NCBI RefSeq assembly: GCF_005670685.2
Contig: NZ_CP062008.1
Coordinates: 682,001 to 746,000, forward strand
Source: Mycolicibacterium mucogenicum DSM 44124
GTDB lineage: Bacteria; Actinomycetota; Actinomycetes; Mycobacteriales; Mycobacteriaceae
DNA length: 64,000 bases
Direction of reading: 5' to 3'
Below the pieces are notes generated by a model, which worked only from the letters and a program-made list of their open reading frames with translations, was not told the origin of the DNA and did not search any database. The position numbers and the translations under genes are program-made. Positions 7,581-15,994 of the stretch are shown here, in pieces (the first letter of the stretch is position 1; every line of letters begins with the position of its first letter).

Positions 7581-9728
7581 ATGGCTGAGAAGACAATTCA
7601 GTGGGACAAGGATGCCGACGGCATCGTCACCCTGACCATGGACGACCCCACGGGTTCGGCCAACGTGATGAACGAGCACTACAAGGAGTCGATGCACTAC
7701 GCGGTGCAGAGCCTGCTCGCCGAGAAGGACTCCATCACCGGTGTCGTCATCACCAGCGCGAAGAAGACCTTCTTCGCCGGCGGTGACCTCAAGGGCATGA
7801 TGCAGATCGGCCCCGACGACGCCGGCGAGGCGTTCGCCATGGTTGAGGACATCAAGGCCGACCTGCGCGCCCTGGAGACCCTGGGCAAGCCCGTCGTCGC
7901 CGCCATCAACGGCGCCGCCCTCGGTGGCGGCCTGGAGATCGCGCTGGCGTGCCACCACCGCATCGCGGCCGACGTCCGCGGCAGCCAGATCGGCCTGCCC
8001 GAGGTCACCCTGGGTCTGCTGCCCGGCGGTGGCGGCGTCGCCCGCACCGTGCGCATGTTCGGCATCCAGAAGGCGTTCATGGAGGTCCTGAGCCAGGGCA
8101 CCCGCTTCACCCCGGCCAAGGCGCAGGCCACCGGCCTGGTCGACGAGCTCGTCGACACCGTCGAGGAACTGATCCCGGCCGCCAAGGCATGGATCAAGGC
8201 CAACCCCGAGGGTGGCGTGCAGCCGTGGGACGTCAAGGGCTACAAGATGCCCGGTGGCACCCCGTCGAGCCCGGGCCTGGCCGGCATCCTGCCGTCGTTC
8301 CCGGCGCTGCTGAAGAAGCAGCTCAAGGGTGCCCCGATGCCCGCGCCGCGCGCCATCCTCGATGCCGCCGTCGAGGGTGCGCAGGTCGACTTCGACACCG
8401 CGTCGCGCATCGAGAGCCGCTACTTCACCAGCCTGGTCACCGGCCAGACCGCGAAGAACATGATCCAGGCGTTCTTCCTGGACCTGCAGGCCATCAACGG
8501 TGGCGCCTCGCGTCCCGAGGGCATCGCCAAGCAGGACATCAAGAAGATCGGCGTGCTGGGCGCGGGCATGATGGGCGCCGGTATCGCCTACGTGTCGGCC
8601 AAGGCCGGCTACGAGGTCGTCCTCAAGGACGTCACGCAGGAAGCCGCTGACAAGGGCAAGAACTACTCCGAGAAGATCGAGGCCAAGGCGCTCGAGCGTG
8701 GCAAGACCACGCAGGAGAAGTCCGACGCGCTGCTGGCCCGCATCACCCCGACCGCGGACCCGCAGGACCTCAAGGGCGTCGACTTCGTCATCGAGGCCGT
8801 GTTCGAGAACCAGGAACTCAAGCACAAGGTGTTCCAGGAGATCGAGGACATCGTCGAGCCCAACGCGCTGCTCGGCTCGAACACCTCCACCCTGCCGATC
8901 ACCGGTCTGGCGACCGGCGTGAAGCGCCAGGAGGACTTCATCGGTATCCACTTCTTCTCGCCCGTCGACAAGATGCCGCTGGTGGAGATCATCAAGGGTG
9001 AGAAGACCTCCGACGAGGCGCTGGCCCGGGTGTTCGACTACACCCTCGCCATCAAGAAGACCCCGATCGTCGTCAACGACAGCCGCGGCTTCTTCACCTC
9101 CCGCGTCATCGGCACCTTCGTCAACGAGGCGCTGGCCATGCTGGGCGAGGGCGTTGCGCCCGCGTCCATCGAGCAGGCCGGTTCGCAGGCCGGTTACCCG
9201 GCTGCGCCGCTGCAGCTTTCGGATGAGCTCAACCTGGAGCTCATGCACAAGATCGCTGTCGCCACCAAGGAAGGCGTCGAGGCTGCCGGTGGCACCCACG
9301 TGGCGCACCCGGCCGAGGCTGTCGTCGAGAAGATGATCGAGCTCGGTCGTCCGTCGCGCCTGAAGGGCGCGGGCTTCTACGAGTACGTCGACGGCAAGCG
9401 CACCCAGCTGTGGCCGGGGCTGAAGGAAGCCTTCAACTCGGGTTCGACCGAACTGCCGCTGCAGGACATGATCGACCGCATGCTGTTCGCCGAGGCGCTG
9501 GAGACCCAGAAGTGCATCGACGAGGGCGTGCTGACCTCGACCGCTGACGCGAACATCGGCTCGATCATGGGTATCGGCTTCCCGCCGTACACCGGTGGTT
9601 CGGCGCAGTTCATCGTCGGCTACCAGGGCGAGCTGGGCGTCGGCAAGGAGGCCTTCGTGGCCCGGGCCAAGGAGCTGGCCGCCAAGTACGGCGACCGCTT
9701 CCTGCCGCCGGCGTCGCTGGAGAGCTAG
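7581..9728 (+). CDS. fadB: Fatty-acid oxidation complex alpha subunit FadB (enoyl-CoA hydratase / 3-hydroxyacyl-CoA dehydrogenase)
   Basis: A 715-residue bifunctional protein, the partner of FadA and close in length to Rv0860. Residues 1 to about 190 form a crotonase domain, with FAGGDLKGM and NGAALGGGLEIALACHH for the oxyanion hole and LPEVTLGLLPGGGG carrying the catalytic Glu. From about 317 a Rossmann motif KIGVLGAGMMGAGIAY starts the NAD-binding 3-hydroxyacyl-CoA dehydrogenase domain, with IGIHFFSPVDKMPLVEI carrying the catalytic His. C-terminal dehydrogenase repeats follow. It hydrates and oxidises acyl-CoA intermediates for FadA. An AGGGAGA ribosome-binding site lies between the genes and a strong terminator follows. 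Confidence 0.95.
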   Translation: MAEKTIQWDKDADGIVTLTMDDPTGSANVMNEHYKESMHYAVQSLLAEKDSITGVVITSAKKTFFAGGDLKGMMQIGPDDAGEAFAMVEDIKADLRALETLGKPVVAAINGAALGGGLEIALACHHRIAADVRGSQIGLPEVTLGLLPGGGGVARTVRMFGIQKAFMEVLSQGTRFTPAKAQATGLVDELVDTVEELIPAAKAWIKANPEGGVQPWDVKGYKMPGGTPSSPGLAGILPSFPALLKKQLKGAPMPAPRAILDAAVEGAQVDFDTASRIESRYFTSLVTGQTAKNMIQAFFLDLQAINGGASRPEGIAKQDIKKIGVLGAGMMGAGIAYVSAKAGYEVVLKDVTQEAADKGKNYSEKIEAKALERGKTTQEKSDALLARITPTADPQDLKGVDFVIEAVFENQELKHKVFQEIEDIVEPNALLGSNTSTLPITGLATGVKRQEDFIGIHFFSPVDKMPLVEIIKGEKTSDEALARVFDYTLAIKKTPIVVNDSRGFFTSRVIGTFVNEALAMLGEGVAPASIEQAGSQAGYPAAPLQLSDELNLELMHKIAVATKEGVEAAGGTHVAHPAEAVVEKMIELGRPSRLKGAGFYEYVDGKRTQLWPGLKEAFNSGSTELPLQDMIDRMLFAEALETQKCIDEGVLTSTADANIGSIMGIGFPPYTGGSAQFIVGYQGELGVGKEAFVARAKELAAKYGDRFLPPASLES

Positions 9729-9742
9729 CCTCTAGCACCACC

Positions 9743-9778
9743 AAAAACCCCCAAATCCCAAGGGATTTGGGGGTTTTT
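9743..9778 (+). terminator. Intrinsic terminator of fadAB
   Basis: AAAAACCCCCAAATCCC (9743-9759) and its exact complement GGGATTTGGGGGTTTTT (9762-9778) form a 17-bp stem with a 2-base centre and a terminal T-run. It starts 15 bases after the fadB stop. Because it is symmetric it may also stop the convergent MarR gene. Confidence 0.93.
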
Positions 9779-9815
9779 GCGTTGGTGGATGACGCGGATG
9801 CACGGTGGTGGCTGT

Positions 9816-10415
9816 TCAGGCGCCGGAGTCTGTCGCCTGGGGTGCCTTGACGTGAATCCACAGTTTGTCGAGGATGCGCTGCAGGTCCCGGCGCTCGCGC
9901 TCGCTCAACACATCGATGAGCTCGCCGCACGCCTGCTCGAATACCGGAAGCGCTTCGGCGACAAGTTTTTCCCCTTCGGGTGTGATGCGGACCGGTGTGC
10001 TGCGGCGGTCGGTGGCATGCCGGGTCCGTGTGACCAGCTTCCGCTTCTCCAGCCAGTCGATGAGACCGGTGGCGCTGGCCTTGGTGATGCCGAAGTACTC
10101 GGCGATCCCGCTGGGGGTCTGGCGCACCGTCCATTCGTCTTCTGGTTGGGCGAGCTGTGCCGCGAAGATCGTCAGGATATCGAGTTTGGCTTCCGAGATG
10201 TTGACGCGTTCGAGTTTCCGATTCACCGCGGCGATGACGTCGTCGGCCAACCACAGCAGGGACAACCCCAGCCGGGCCGCACTGACGTCCTTCGTCGGAT
10301 CGGCACCCTTCATGAGGTTGAGCGCAGGCCGCATGGCCTCCGGCGCCGTGAGTTTGACCCGGGCGGCCGAGAGGCCGCGACGAACGGTGGCGGTGCTGAT
10401 CTGTGGCCGGCCCAT
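9816..10415 (-). CDS. MarR-family transcriptional regulator
   Basis: This 199-residue protein has a MarR winged helix-turn-helix in its middle: a QTPSGIAEYFGITKASATGLIDWLEKRKLVTR recognition region followed by the wing RHATDRRSTPVRITPEG. The N-terminal 60 residues are longer than in a minimal MarR, and DVLSERERRDLQRILDKLW at the C-terminus would form the dimerisation helices. It is convergent with fadAB and alone in its transcription unit. The 195 bp upstream contain no gene; near 10425-10450 there is an ACCT...AGGT dyad that could be an autoregulatory site, but this is weak. Ligand and targets unknown. Confidence 0.82.
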   Translation of the reverse strand: MGRPQISTATVRRGLSAARVKLTAPEAMRPALNLMKGADPTKDVSAARLGLSLLWLADDVIAAVNRKLERVNISEAKLDILTIFAAQLAQPEDEWTVRQTPSGIAEYFGITKASATGLIDWLEKRKLVTRTRHATDRRSTPVRITPEGEKLVAEALPVFEQACGELIDVLSERERRDLQRILDKLWIHVKAPQATDSGA

Positions 10416-10610
10416 GCCGGCAGTTTAGAAACCTGACAGTAAGGTAACCGAACCGAGTCTTGTCGTGCCATCCCGACAGCGGGTCAGCGAAGTCTCCACC
10501 CAGGGCGGATGTCGCACGGGCACAACAAGTTTGGCTGGATACGGGAAACCTGCGCGTCTGTCGCCGGGCGGCCGTCGCCGACCGCTTCCGGTGCGCGGCG
10601 GGTTTCGAGG

Positions 10611-11048
10611 TCAGCGCGCGGGGTTCGAGTACACCCGCGTCGGTGAGATGAGCACCGCGGCACGGCCCTCGTCTCGCATGACGCGGTCGTAGGTGTCCCA
10701 GTCGTCATGGGTGCCGCCCGCGGCGGTAAAGACGTTGCGCAACAACACCCTCAGGGTCTCGGCGTCGGTGTCGTCAGGCCCGATGACCTCCGCCGTCCCC
10801 TCGACCGTCAGCCACTGCCACCCTGCGTGCGCGACGACCGAGGTGCGCGAATCGGCGCGCAGATTGCGCAGCTTGCGGGTGGACCCGATGGCGACGAGCG
10901 CGACGACCGGTGCCCCGGTCGTCGGATGCGGCAGCACGCCGGCATTGACCACCGAGGATTGGATGCTGCCGTCACTGCGCAGGGTGTTCAGCACCACCAG
11001 CCCGTGATCACGCGCGGACAGCTCGGCGAATTCAGTCAGGTCGGTCAT
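10611..11048 (-). CDS. Split-barrel FDOR/PPOX-class flavin or F420 oxidoreductase (copy 2 of a tandem pair)
   Basis: A 145-residue split beta-barrel protein of the pyridoxamine-phosphate-oxidase-like superfamily that in actinobacteria includes F420-dependent reductases. Evidence is DHGLVVLNTLRSDGSIQSSVVNAGV at the start, KLRNLRADSRTSVVAHAGWQWLTVEG, and the C-terminal AAVLISPTRVYSNP typical of the PPOX-class F420 family. The ATG at 11048 is used; the longer frame upstream lies inside the preceding gene. Only 7 bases separate it from the paralogous gene at 11056-11478, so the two are co-transcribed. Cofactor (F420 or FMN) and substrate are not decidable by eye. Confidence 0.78.
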   Translation of the reverse strand: MTDLTEFAELSARDHGLVVLNTLRSDGSIQSSVVNAGVLPHPTTGAPVVALVAIGSTRKLRNLRADSRTSVVAHAGWQWLTVEGTAEVIGPDDTDAETLRVLLRNVFTAAGGTHDDWDTYDRVMRDEGRAAVLISPTRVYSNPAR

Positions 11049-11055
11049 GGTGTCC

Positions 11056-11478
11056 TCACTCCGCCACGTCAAATGCGGCAATGACTTTCGTCGGTTTGAT
11101 CCGGACCACGAGTTCACCGGGGACGGCGTTGCGGCGGCCGTATTCCTCGGCGCGGTCGGCGCCCATGTAGCGGCCGCCGGTACGGGTGGCGATGTCGAGA
11201 AGCTCGTCGGGCTCCTCGCTGATCGCCGCGACGCCCTGAATTTGGACGAACGCATAGGGCGGGGACGTGTCGTCGACGCACAGCACCACGCGCGGGTCGC
11301 GGGCCAGCGCCCGCCCCTTGGCGGTGTCCTTGCCGGTGTTGAACACCAGCTCGCCGCCATCCACCACGAACCACACGGGTGCGGCCAGCGGCCGGCCGTC
11401 AGCCGCCACCCAGCCGAGCACCGCGGTACGTGTGCCCTCGGACAGAAACGCGATCACATCGTCGGAAAGTTCGCCCAT
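11056..11478 (-). CDS. Split-barrel PPOX-class F420-dependent oxidoreductase (copy 1 of a tandem pair)
   Basis: This 140-residue protein has the FDOR pattern: an N-terminal helix (LSDDVIAFLSEG), TAVLGWVAADGRPLAAPVWFVVDGGELVFNT as two barrel strands, KGRALARDPRVVLCVDD and a C-terminal RIKPTKVIAAFDV. It resembles mycobacterial Rv1155/Rv2074-type proteins, which bind F420 and reduce small electrophiles or biliverdin-like substrates. It is upstream of, and 7 bases from, a second family member. The unrelated sequences of the two suggest heteromeric or complementary roles rather than recent duplication. Substrate unknown. Confidence 0.8.
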   Translation of the reverse strand: MGELSDDVIAFLSEGTRTAVLGWVAADGRPLAAPVWFVVDGGELVFNTGKDTAKGRALARDPRVVLCVDDTSPPYAFVQIQGVAAISEEPDELLDIATRTGGRYMGADRAEEYGRRNAVPGELVVRIKPTKVIAAFDVAE

Positions 11479-11537
11479 GTGGCCACGCTACGCCCGGCGA
11501 CCGACGGCCGGATGCCGGGCAGTCTGGCCGCAAAACT

Positions 11538-12149
11538 TCAGGTGCGCCGCCGGGCGAACAGGTAGTACCGCGCCGGGTTCTTGCCGTTGTGATCCAAGCC
11601 GGGTTCGTCACCGCTGTCGAGCAGCGTCCACCCGAGCGCGAAGCGCCGCTCCACTTCGGCCGGATCGATCCCGGGCACCCCGAACGAGGCGCCCGGCACG
11701 AACGCGACGATCAGCAGGCGCGCGTCCGCCGCCGCGACCGCCGTCACCTCGCCGACGTAGGCGTCGCGGTCGTCGGCGCTCATGCCGTGCAGGCACCCGT
11801 TGTCGACGATCAGCGCGAAGTCGGCGCCGATGCCCTGGCCCGTCAGCCGGGTGGCGTCGGCCTGGTCGAACCGCACCGCGCCCGACGCCGAGGCGTCCCG
11901 CTTCGCGGCTTTCGCGCGCGCCTTCTGGACTGCGGTCGCGACGTAGTCGATGCCGGTGACGTCCCAGCCGAGTCCGGCCAGATACAACGCGTTGTCGCCG
12001 GTGCCGCAACCGATGTCGAGTGCGGTGCCCGGCGTCAGGGCATTGTCACCCTCGACCAGCTCACGCAGGCTGTTGGCTAGTGGATGCCCGTCCCACGGGG
12101 TAAATCCGAGCCGGTAGAAGACCCGGAACAGACGCTGTCGGGACGACAT
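11538..12149 (-). CDS. Class I SAM-dependent methyltransferase
   Basis: A 203-residue methyltransferase. Motif I is ALDIGCGTGDNALYLAG near residues 42-58, followed by the acidic residue of motif II in VTGIDYV, then RFDQADATRL and DFALIVDNGCLHGM as motifs for adenine and core-strand contacts. The start FYRLGFTPWDGHPLANSL resembles thiopurine/tellurite-type methyltransferases. It follows a split-barrel gene by 4 bases (12154), so the two are co-transcribed. No substrate can be named from sequence; small-molecule detoxification would suit the flavoenzyme-rich surroundings. Confidence 0.8.
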   Translation of the reverse strand: MSSRQRLFRVFYRLGFTPWDGHPLANSLRELVEGDNALTPGTALDIGCGTGDNALYLAGLGWDVTGIDYVATAVQKARAKAAKRDASASGAVRFDQADATRLTGQGIGADFALIVDNGCLHGMSADDRDAYVGEVTAVAAADARLLIVAFVPGASFGVPGIDPAEVERRFALGWTLLDSGDEPGLDHNGKNPARYYLFARRRT

Positions 12150-12153
12150 GGCA

Positions 12154-12579
12154 TCACAGCGCCCCGAGGTCGGCCGACAGCCAGTGCTTCGGGTCGACGG
12201 TGACGGTCACGCTGGGGCCGTGCTCGCGCCGGGCGATCTCGAGGTAGGCCGGGGCCTTCTCCTTACCGAGGTAGCGCTCGGCCATCTCGACCAGCTGCTC
12301 ATCGGTGCCGGTCTCGATGCTGAGCACCGGGCCGTCGACCGCGACGTAGCGGACTGTCGGCTCGAGCCGCTCGGCCATCAGCGACACGTGCCCGGCCGCC
12401 TGGATCAGCTTGTGCTTGCGGGAGTCGAGACCGGTGAGCAGCCACAGCTTGCCGCCGGGGCTGTACTGGTACCAGATCGGCACCGTCAGGGGACCGCGGT
12501 CCGGGCCGGCGTTGACCGACAGCGCCCCGATGTGTGGTTCGGCCAGAAATTCTTCGCGTTCATCCTTGGAAAGGGCCAT
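12154..12579 (-). CDS. Pyridoxamine 5'-phosphate oxidase-fold family protein
   Basis: A 141-residue split-barrel protein with the pattern IGALSVNAGPDRGPLTVPIWYQYSPGGKLWLLTG near the start, then KHKLIQAAGHVSLMAE and VRYVAVDGPV, typical of PPOX-like flavin-binding proteins. The C-terminal half (MAERYLGKEKAPAYLEIA, VTVDPKHWLSADLG) matches an actinobacterial subfamily of unknown substrate. It is the third split-barrel protein within 2 kb and precedes the methyltransferase by 4 bases, so they form an operon. The ATG at 12579 is the only good start. FMN or F420 use is undecided. Confidence 0.75.
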   Translation of the reverse strand: MALSKDEREEFLAEPHIGALSVNAGPDRGPLTVPIWYQYSPGGKLWLLTGLDSRKHKLIQAAGHVSLMAERLEPTVRYVAVDGPVLSIETGTDEQLVEMAERYLGKEKAPAYLEIARREHGPSVTVTVDPKHWLSADLGAL

Positions 12580-12637
12580 GAATCCAACGTAGCGAAAATG
12601 GGTGACACCGCAGCGGCTTCGGCCACACGCGTAGACG

Positions 12638-13825
12638 TCAGTCCGGCAGCGGCATGGTGTCGTACAGCCGGACGCCCTTCTCGTTGAGCCGGGCCAGCCG
12701 TTGCGTCAGGCCCCTGGGCAACACCGATATGGTCCGCGCGACGCCGAGGAGTGCCCTTGCGCCCCAAGCAGATCCCGGCACGATGGTTCTGGCGTTGACC
12801 TGCGCCATGGTGCGGCTGCCGGCCACCGGTGCGGCCATGGTCCGTTCGTAGGCGGCGAACGCGGCAGTGTGATCGCCGCGAGCCGCGGTCAAGGCATGTG
12901 CCAGGACGTACGCGCCGTACACCGCGAGGCTGGTGCTGCCGCCGACTCCCGGACCGGGGCAGTACCCGGCGTCCCCGACCAGCGTGACGCGTCCCCGCGA
13001 CCAGGTACTCATCTCCAGTTGGGTGATGGCGTCGAAGTAGAACGCCGGCGTATGGTCCATCTCCCGCAGCCAGTGGTCGACTTCGGGGACCAGGCCGGCG
13101 AACGCCGCGTGCAAGTGGCGCTGCTGCGCGGCGACGTCGCGGTAGTGGTAGTCCAGCGGCGCATCGGTGCGGAACATGAACACCGCTCGGGCGTCCTCGA
13201 GATGGTCGGCGCTGTACACCATGGCGATCTTCCGCGGCGCCAGGTAGCCGCTCATCTCACCTTTGGGCGCAAGCATTTTCGGCACCGACACCACCGCCAG
13301 ATAGCCGCCGAGAAACCGTTCTCTGGCCACATCACCGAAGGTCAGCTGCCGGACCCCGGAGTGCAGGCCGTCGGCGCCGATCACCAGGTCGAACCGCTCG
13401 GGAGTGCCGTGCTCGAACGTCACCTCGCCGGCGTCGGTGATGGACGTGATCTGGTCCCCGAAGCGGAACTCGGCGTCGTCACGGACGGCGTCGTAGTACG
13501 CCTGGCTGAGGTCGTCGCGCATGATCTCGACGTGCCGGTCGGACATGGCCGCGATGAGTTTGACGTAGTCGATGCTGTTCCACCGGTTCTTGGGCGGACG
13601 GTTGAGCGAGAGGATCGTGGTCCCGGTGGCGCGGGCCTCGATCCGGTCCAGAACGCCCATGCGTTCGGAGATTTCCATGGCCGGCCGGAAGAGGTCGACG
13701 GCATGACCACCGGTCTTGCGCAGGGCCGGCGCGCGTTCGACCACCGTCACGTCGAATCCGTTGCGGGACAGCCAGTAGGCCAGGACCGGTCCGGCGATGC
13801 TGGCGCCAGAGATGAGCACCTTCAT
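12638..13825 (-). CDS. FAD-dependent monooxygenase, PHBH/TetX type
   Basis: This 395-residue flavoprotein monooxygenase begins with the dinucleotide-binding motif VLISGASIAGPVLAYWL and VERAP. It has the DG motif LVIGADGLHSGVR near residue 150 and the second FAD motif RVTLVGDAGYCPGPGVGGSTSLA near 280. Such enzymes hydroxylate aromatic or polycyclic compounds with NADPH and O2; TetX-like members inactivate antibiotics. It is transcribed divergently from a TetR regulator, and the shared intergenic region carries two matching dyads, so TetR control is very likely. The substrate is probably also the TetR ligand. Confidence 0.88.
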   Translation of the reverse strand: MKVLISGASIAGPVLAYWLSRNGFDVTVVERAPALRKTGGHAVDLFRPAMEISERMGVLDRIEARATGTTILSLNRPPKNRWNSIDYVKLIAAMSDRHVEIMRDDLSQAYYDAVRDDAEFRFGDQITSITDAGEVTFEHGTPERFDLVIGADGLHSGVRQLTFGDVARERFLGGYLAVVSVPKMLAPKGEMSGYLAPRKIAMVYSADHLEDARAVFMFRTDAPLDYHYRDVAAQQRHLHAAFAGLVPEVDHWLREMDHTPAFYFDAITQLEMSTWSRGRVTLVGDAGYCPGPGVGGSTSLAVYGAYVLAHALTAARGDHTAAFAAYERTMAAPVAGSRTMAQVNARTIVPGSAWGARALLGVARTISVLPRGLTQRLARLNEKGVRLYDTMPLPD

Positions 13826-13842
13826 GGATTCCTCCGCATTTA

Positions 13843-13858
13843 CTTAACGGTCGGTAAG
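13843..13858. promoter_or_regulatory. TetR operator, site 1
   Basis: CTTAACGGTCGGTAAG is an almost perfect dyad located 17 bases upstream of the monooxygenase start. It is very similar to site 2, centred 31 bp (about three helical turns) away. It probably represses the monooxygenase. Confidence 0.75.
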
Positions 13859-13873
13859 TGGATGTCGGGTCAG

Positions 13874-13889
13874 CTTACCGCCCGTTAAG
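13874..13889. promoter_or_regulatory. TetR operator, site 2
   Basis: CTTACCGCCCGTTAAG is a dyad with the same CTTA...TAAG ends and CG-rich core as site 1. It ends 17 bases before the TetR GTG start, giving mirror-like placement of the two sites against the two divergent genes and suggesting autoregulation. Confidence 0.75.
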
Positions 13890-13906
13890 TAAGTTAGGGT
13901 GGCCAC

Positions 13907-14458
13907 GTGGCGAGAACCCCGTCCGAGACCCGCACGCGCATCCAGGATGTGGCGCGCGAGCTATTCAGTCAGAAGGGCGTGCAGCGCACCAGCCTGCAGG
14001 ACATCGCCGATCAGCTCGGCATCAGTAAACCCGCGCTCTACTATCACTTCAGCTCGCGTGAGGACCTCGTGCGCAGCATCCTGCAGCCGCTGGTCGACGA
14101 GGGCGAGGAATTCGTGGCCGCCCAGGAACGCCTGCGCGGTTCGGCCCGGGCCACCCCGCGCGAGCTGTTGCAGGGCTACTTCGACTTCCACTACCGACAC
14201 CGGGCCGACCTCATGCTCATCGTCACCGAGCTGACGACGCTCGCCGACCTGGGGCTGATCGACAGCATGCTGGCGTGGCGCGAGCGGCTGGGCAAGCTGG
14301 TCTTCGGGCGGCGACCCACCCTCGAACAGGCCACGCGGGCCGTCATCGCGTTCGGCGGTCTGCAGGACTGCTGCCTGCAGTTCCCGGACGTGCCGGCCGA
14401 CCAGCTGAGGCGGGCGACGGTTGACGGCGCGATGGCCGCGCTCGGGCTGCCGGACTGA
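13907..14458 (+). CDS. TetR/AcrR-family repressor
   Basis: A 183-residue TetR regulator. The N-terminal helix-turn-helix is clear: ARTPSETRTRIQDVARELFSQ, then SLQDIADQLGISKPALYYHFSSREDLV (residues about 29-55), with the canonical LYYHF recognition-helix end. The C-terminal ligand domain is variable and gives no ligand hint. The GTG at 13907 is the only start preserving the domain. It is divergent from the FAD monooxygenase with two similar dyads between them, so it most likely represses both itself and that enzyme until a substrate-like ligand binds. Confidence 0.9.
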   Translation: MARTPSETRTRIQDVARELFSQKGVQRTSLQDIADQLGISKPALYYHFSSREDLVRSILQPLVDEGEEFVAAQERLRGSARATPRELLQGYFDFHYRHRADLMLIVTELTTLADLGLIDSMLAWRERLGKLVFGRRPTLEQATRAVIAFGGLQDCCLQFPDVPADQLRRATVDGAMAALGLPD

Positions 14459-14579
14459 GGGCATTCGCGCCGACCACACCTGGTCAGGATGTCGCGCGCA
14501 GTGCCCCACACGGCGGCGTCGGTACGATTGCCCCATATCGGTCTGAGCGATCGACGCCGAACGCAACGGAGAGTGCCTG

Positions 14580-15596
14580 TTGGAGATCCCCTTTATCGGG
14601 CCACTGACGCTGTCCGGGTTCTCGAGCGGTTGGTTCTTCCTGTACCTGATTGCCGTCGTCGGCGCCGTCGCGATCTATCTGCTGCTGCGCAAGGCCCGTC
14701 GCAAGCGGGTGCTGCGGTTCGCCAACACCGAGCTCCTGGAGCAGGTCGTCGCGGCACGGCCGAAGACCCGGTCGCGGTGGCGTCACCTACCGGCGGTCCT
14801 GCTCGTGGTCTCGCTGGTCTTTCTCACCACCGCCATGGCCGGACCGACGCACGACATCCGGATTCCGCGTAACCGCGCCGTCGTCATGCTTGTCATCGAC
14901 GTCTCCGAATCGATGATCGCGACCGACGTCAAGCCCAGCCGCATCGAGGCGGCCAAGAGCGCCGGTAAGACGTTCGTCAAAGGCCTGACCAACGGGATCA
15001 GCGTCGGCCTCGTCCAATTCTCGTCCAGCGCAACGATGCTGGTGGCCCCGACCAGCGACCACGACGTCGTGGCGCGGACCATCGACACCCTGGAGCCGTC
15101 CCCGCGCACCGCGACCGGCGAAGGCATCTTCACGGCGCTGCAGGCCATCGCCACCCTCGACGCCGTCATGGGCGGCGGTGACGGTCCGCCGCCCGCGCAC
15201 ATCGTGCTGATGTCGGACGGTAAGGAAACCGTGCCGGCCGACCCGAACGACCCGCGCGGCGCACTGACGGCGGCGCGCGCGGCCAAAGACCAGGACGTCG
15301 TGATCTCGACCATCTCGTTCGGTACGCCGTCCGGCGTCATCACCTACGAGGGGCAGGAAGTGCCGGTCCCGACCGACGACCTGTCACTGCAGAAGATCGC
15401 GAAGGTGACCGGCGGTGAGTCATACCGCGCCGAGACCCTCGATCAGCTGACCCGCGTGTACGCCAACCTGCAGCAGCAGATCGGTTACCAGACCATCCGC
15501 GGCGACGCCAGCGGCAGCTGGACGCGCGTCGGATTCTTCGTGCTGGTCCTGGCGCTGTTCGCGGGCCTGAAGATCAACAACCGCCTGCCGGGCTGA
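14580..15596 (+). CDS. UPF0353 membrane protein with VWA domain (Rv1481-like)
   Basis: This 338-residue protein closely resembles Rv1481. It has an N-terminal [18 protein letters not shown] with a membrane helix to residue about 38, a second helix ([17 protein letters not shown]), then a von Willebrand A domain with a complete MIDAS signature DVSES in [24 protein letters not shown] and MSDGKET follow, and a final helix lies near the C-terminus. Rv1481 normally sits in a moxR operon where an AAA+ ATPase and VWA partners act together on the envelope. Here no MoxR gene is adjacent. A TTG start is used, with GGAGAG upstream. Confidence 0.82.
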   Translation: MEIPFIGPLTLSGFSSGWFFLYLIAVVGAVAIYLLLRKARRKRVLRFANTELLEQVVAARPKTRSRWRHLPAVLLVVSLVFLTTAMAGPTHDIRIPRNRAVVMLVIDVSESMIATDVKPSRIEAAKSAGKTFVKGLTNGISVGLVQFSSSATMLVAPTSDHDVVARTIDTLEPSPRTATGEGIFTALQAIATLDAVMGGGDGPPPAHIVLMSDGKETVPADPNDPRGALTAARAAKDQDVVISTISFGTPSGVITYEGQEVPVPTDDLSLQKIAKVTGGESYRAETLDQLTRVYANLQQQIGYQTIRGDASGSWTRVGFFVLVLALFAGLKINNRLPG

Positions 15597-15902
15597 TCAG
15601 CGTCCCGGCATCGTCTTGCCGATGGCGGTGCCCGCCGCGGCGTCGGTGCTCTGGTACTTCGTGGCCGCCGTGCGCAGTGAGTCGGCGAAGCTGGTGACGG
15701 CCTTGCCCAGGTTCTGGCAGTCGGTGTTCAGCAGCGGGCCGACGCGCTGGCAGGCGCCGCCGGACGCGAGCCCGGACATGCCGGCCGCGGCCGCGTTGAG
15801 CGGTTCTCCCGGCTTGACCTCGCCGACGGCGGAGCCGCACGACGCCATGGTGCTCGCCGCGGCCGTCAGAACCTGCGGATCGACGCGCAAATCGGGTGCC
15901 AT
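15597..15902 (-). CDS. EspC-like ESX (type VII) secretion target family protein
   Basis: A 101-residue small protein starting APDLRVDPQVLTAAASTMASCGSAVG and ending SFADSLRTAATKYQSTDAAAGTAIG. The helical hairpin pattern and the YxxxD motif (YQSTD) near the C-terminus fit the EspC / DUF2580 family of type VII secretion-associated proteins. It contains three cysteines, two in the middle (ACQRV, TDCQNL), unusual for WXG100-type proteins. No ESX machinery is nearby. Its stop abuts that of the VWA gene with no gap. Secretion is inferred from the family only. Confidence 0.65.
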   Translation of the reverse strand: MAPDLRVDPQVLTAAASTMASCGSAVGEVKPGEPLNAAAAGMSGLASGGACQRVGPLLNTDCQNLGKAVTSFADSLRTAATKYQSTDAAAGTAIGKTMPGR

Positions 15903-15994
15903 GGTTGTCAGCCTAAGCCTGCGACGTGGGGGTTCCCGACGCTGTTTCGTGGAGCGGAGCTGCCCGGGGGCGCAGACCGCCTAAAGTCGGGATC

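Noticed and set aside
4641..9308. A very long open frame antisense to the OYE and fadAB genes
   Set aside because: It is the complementary frame of strongly GC3-biased genes, has Asp/Val/Gly/Leu-repetitive composition and no recognisable domain.
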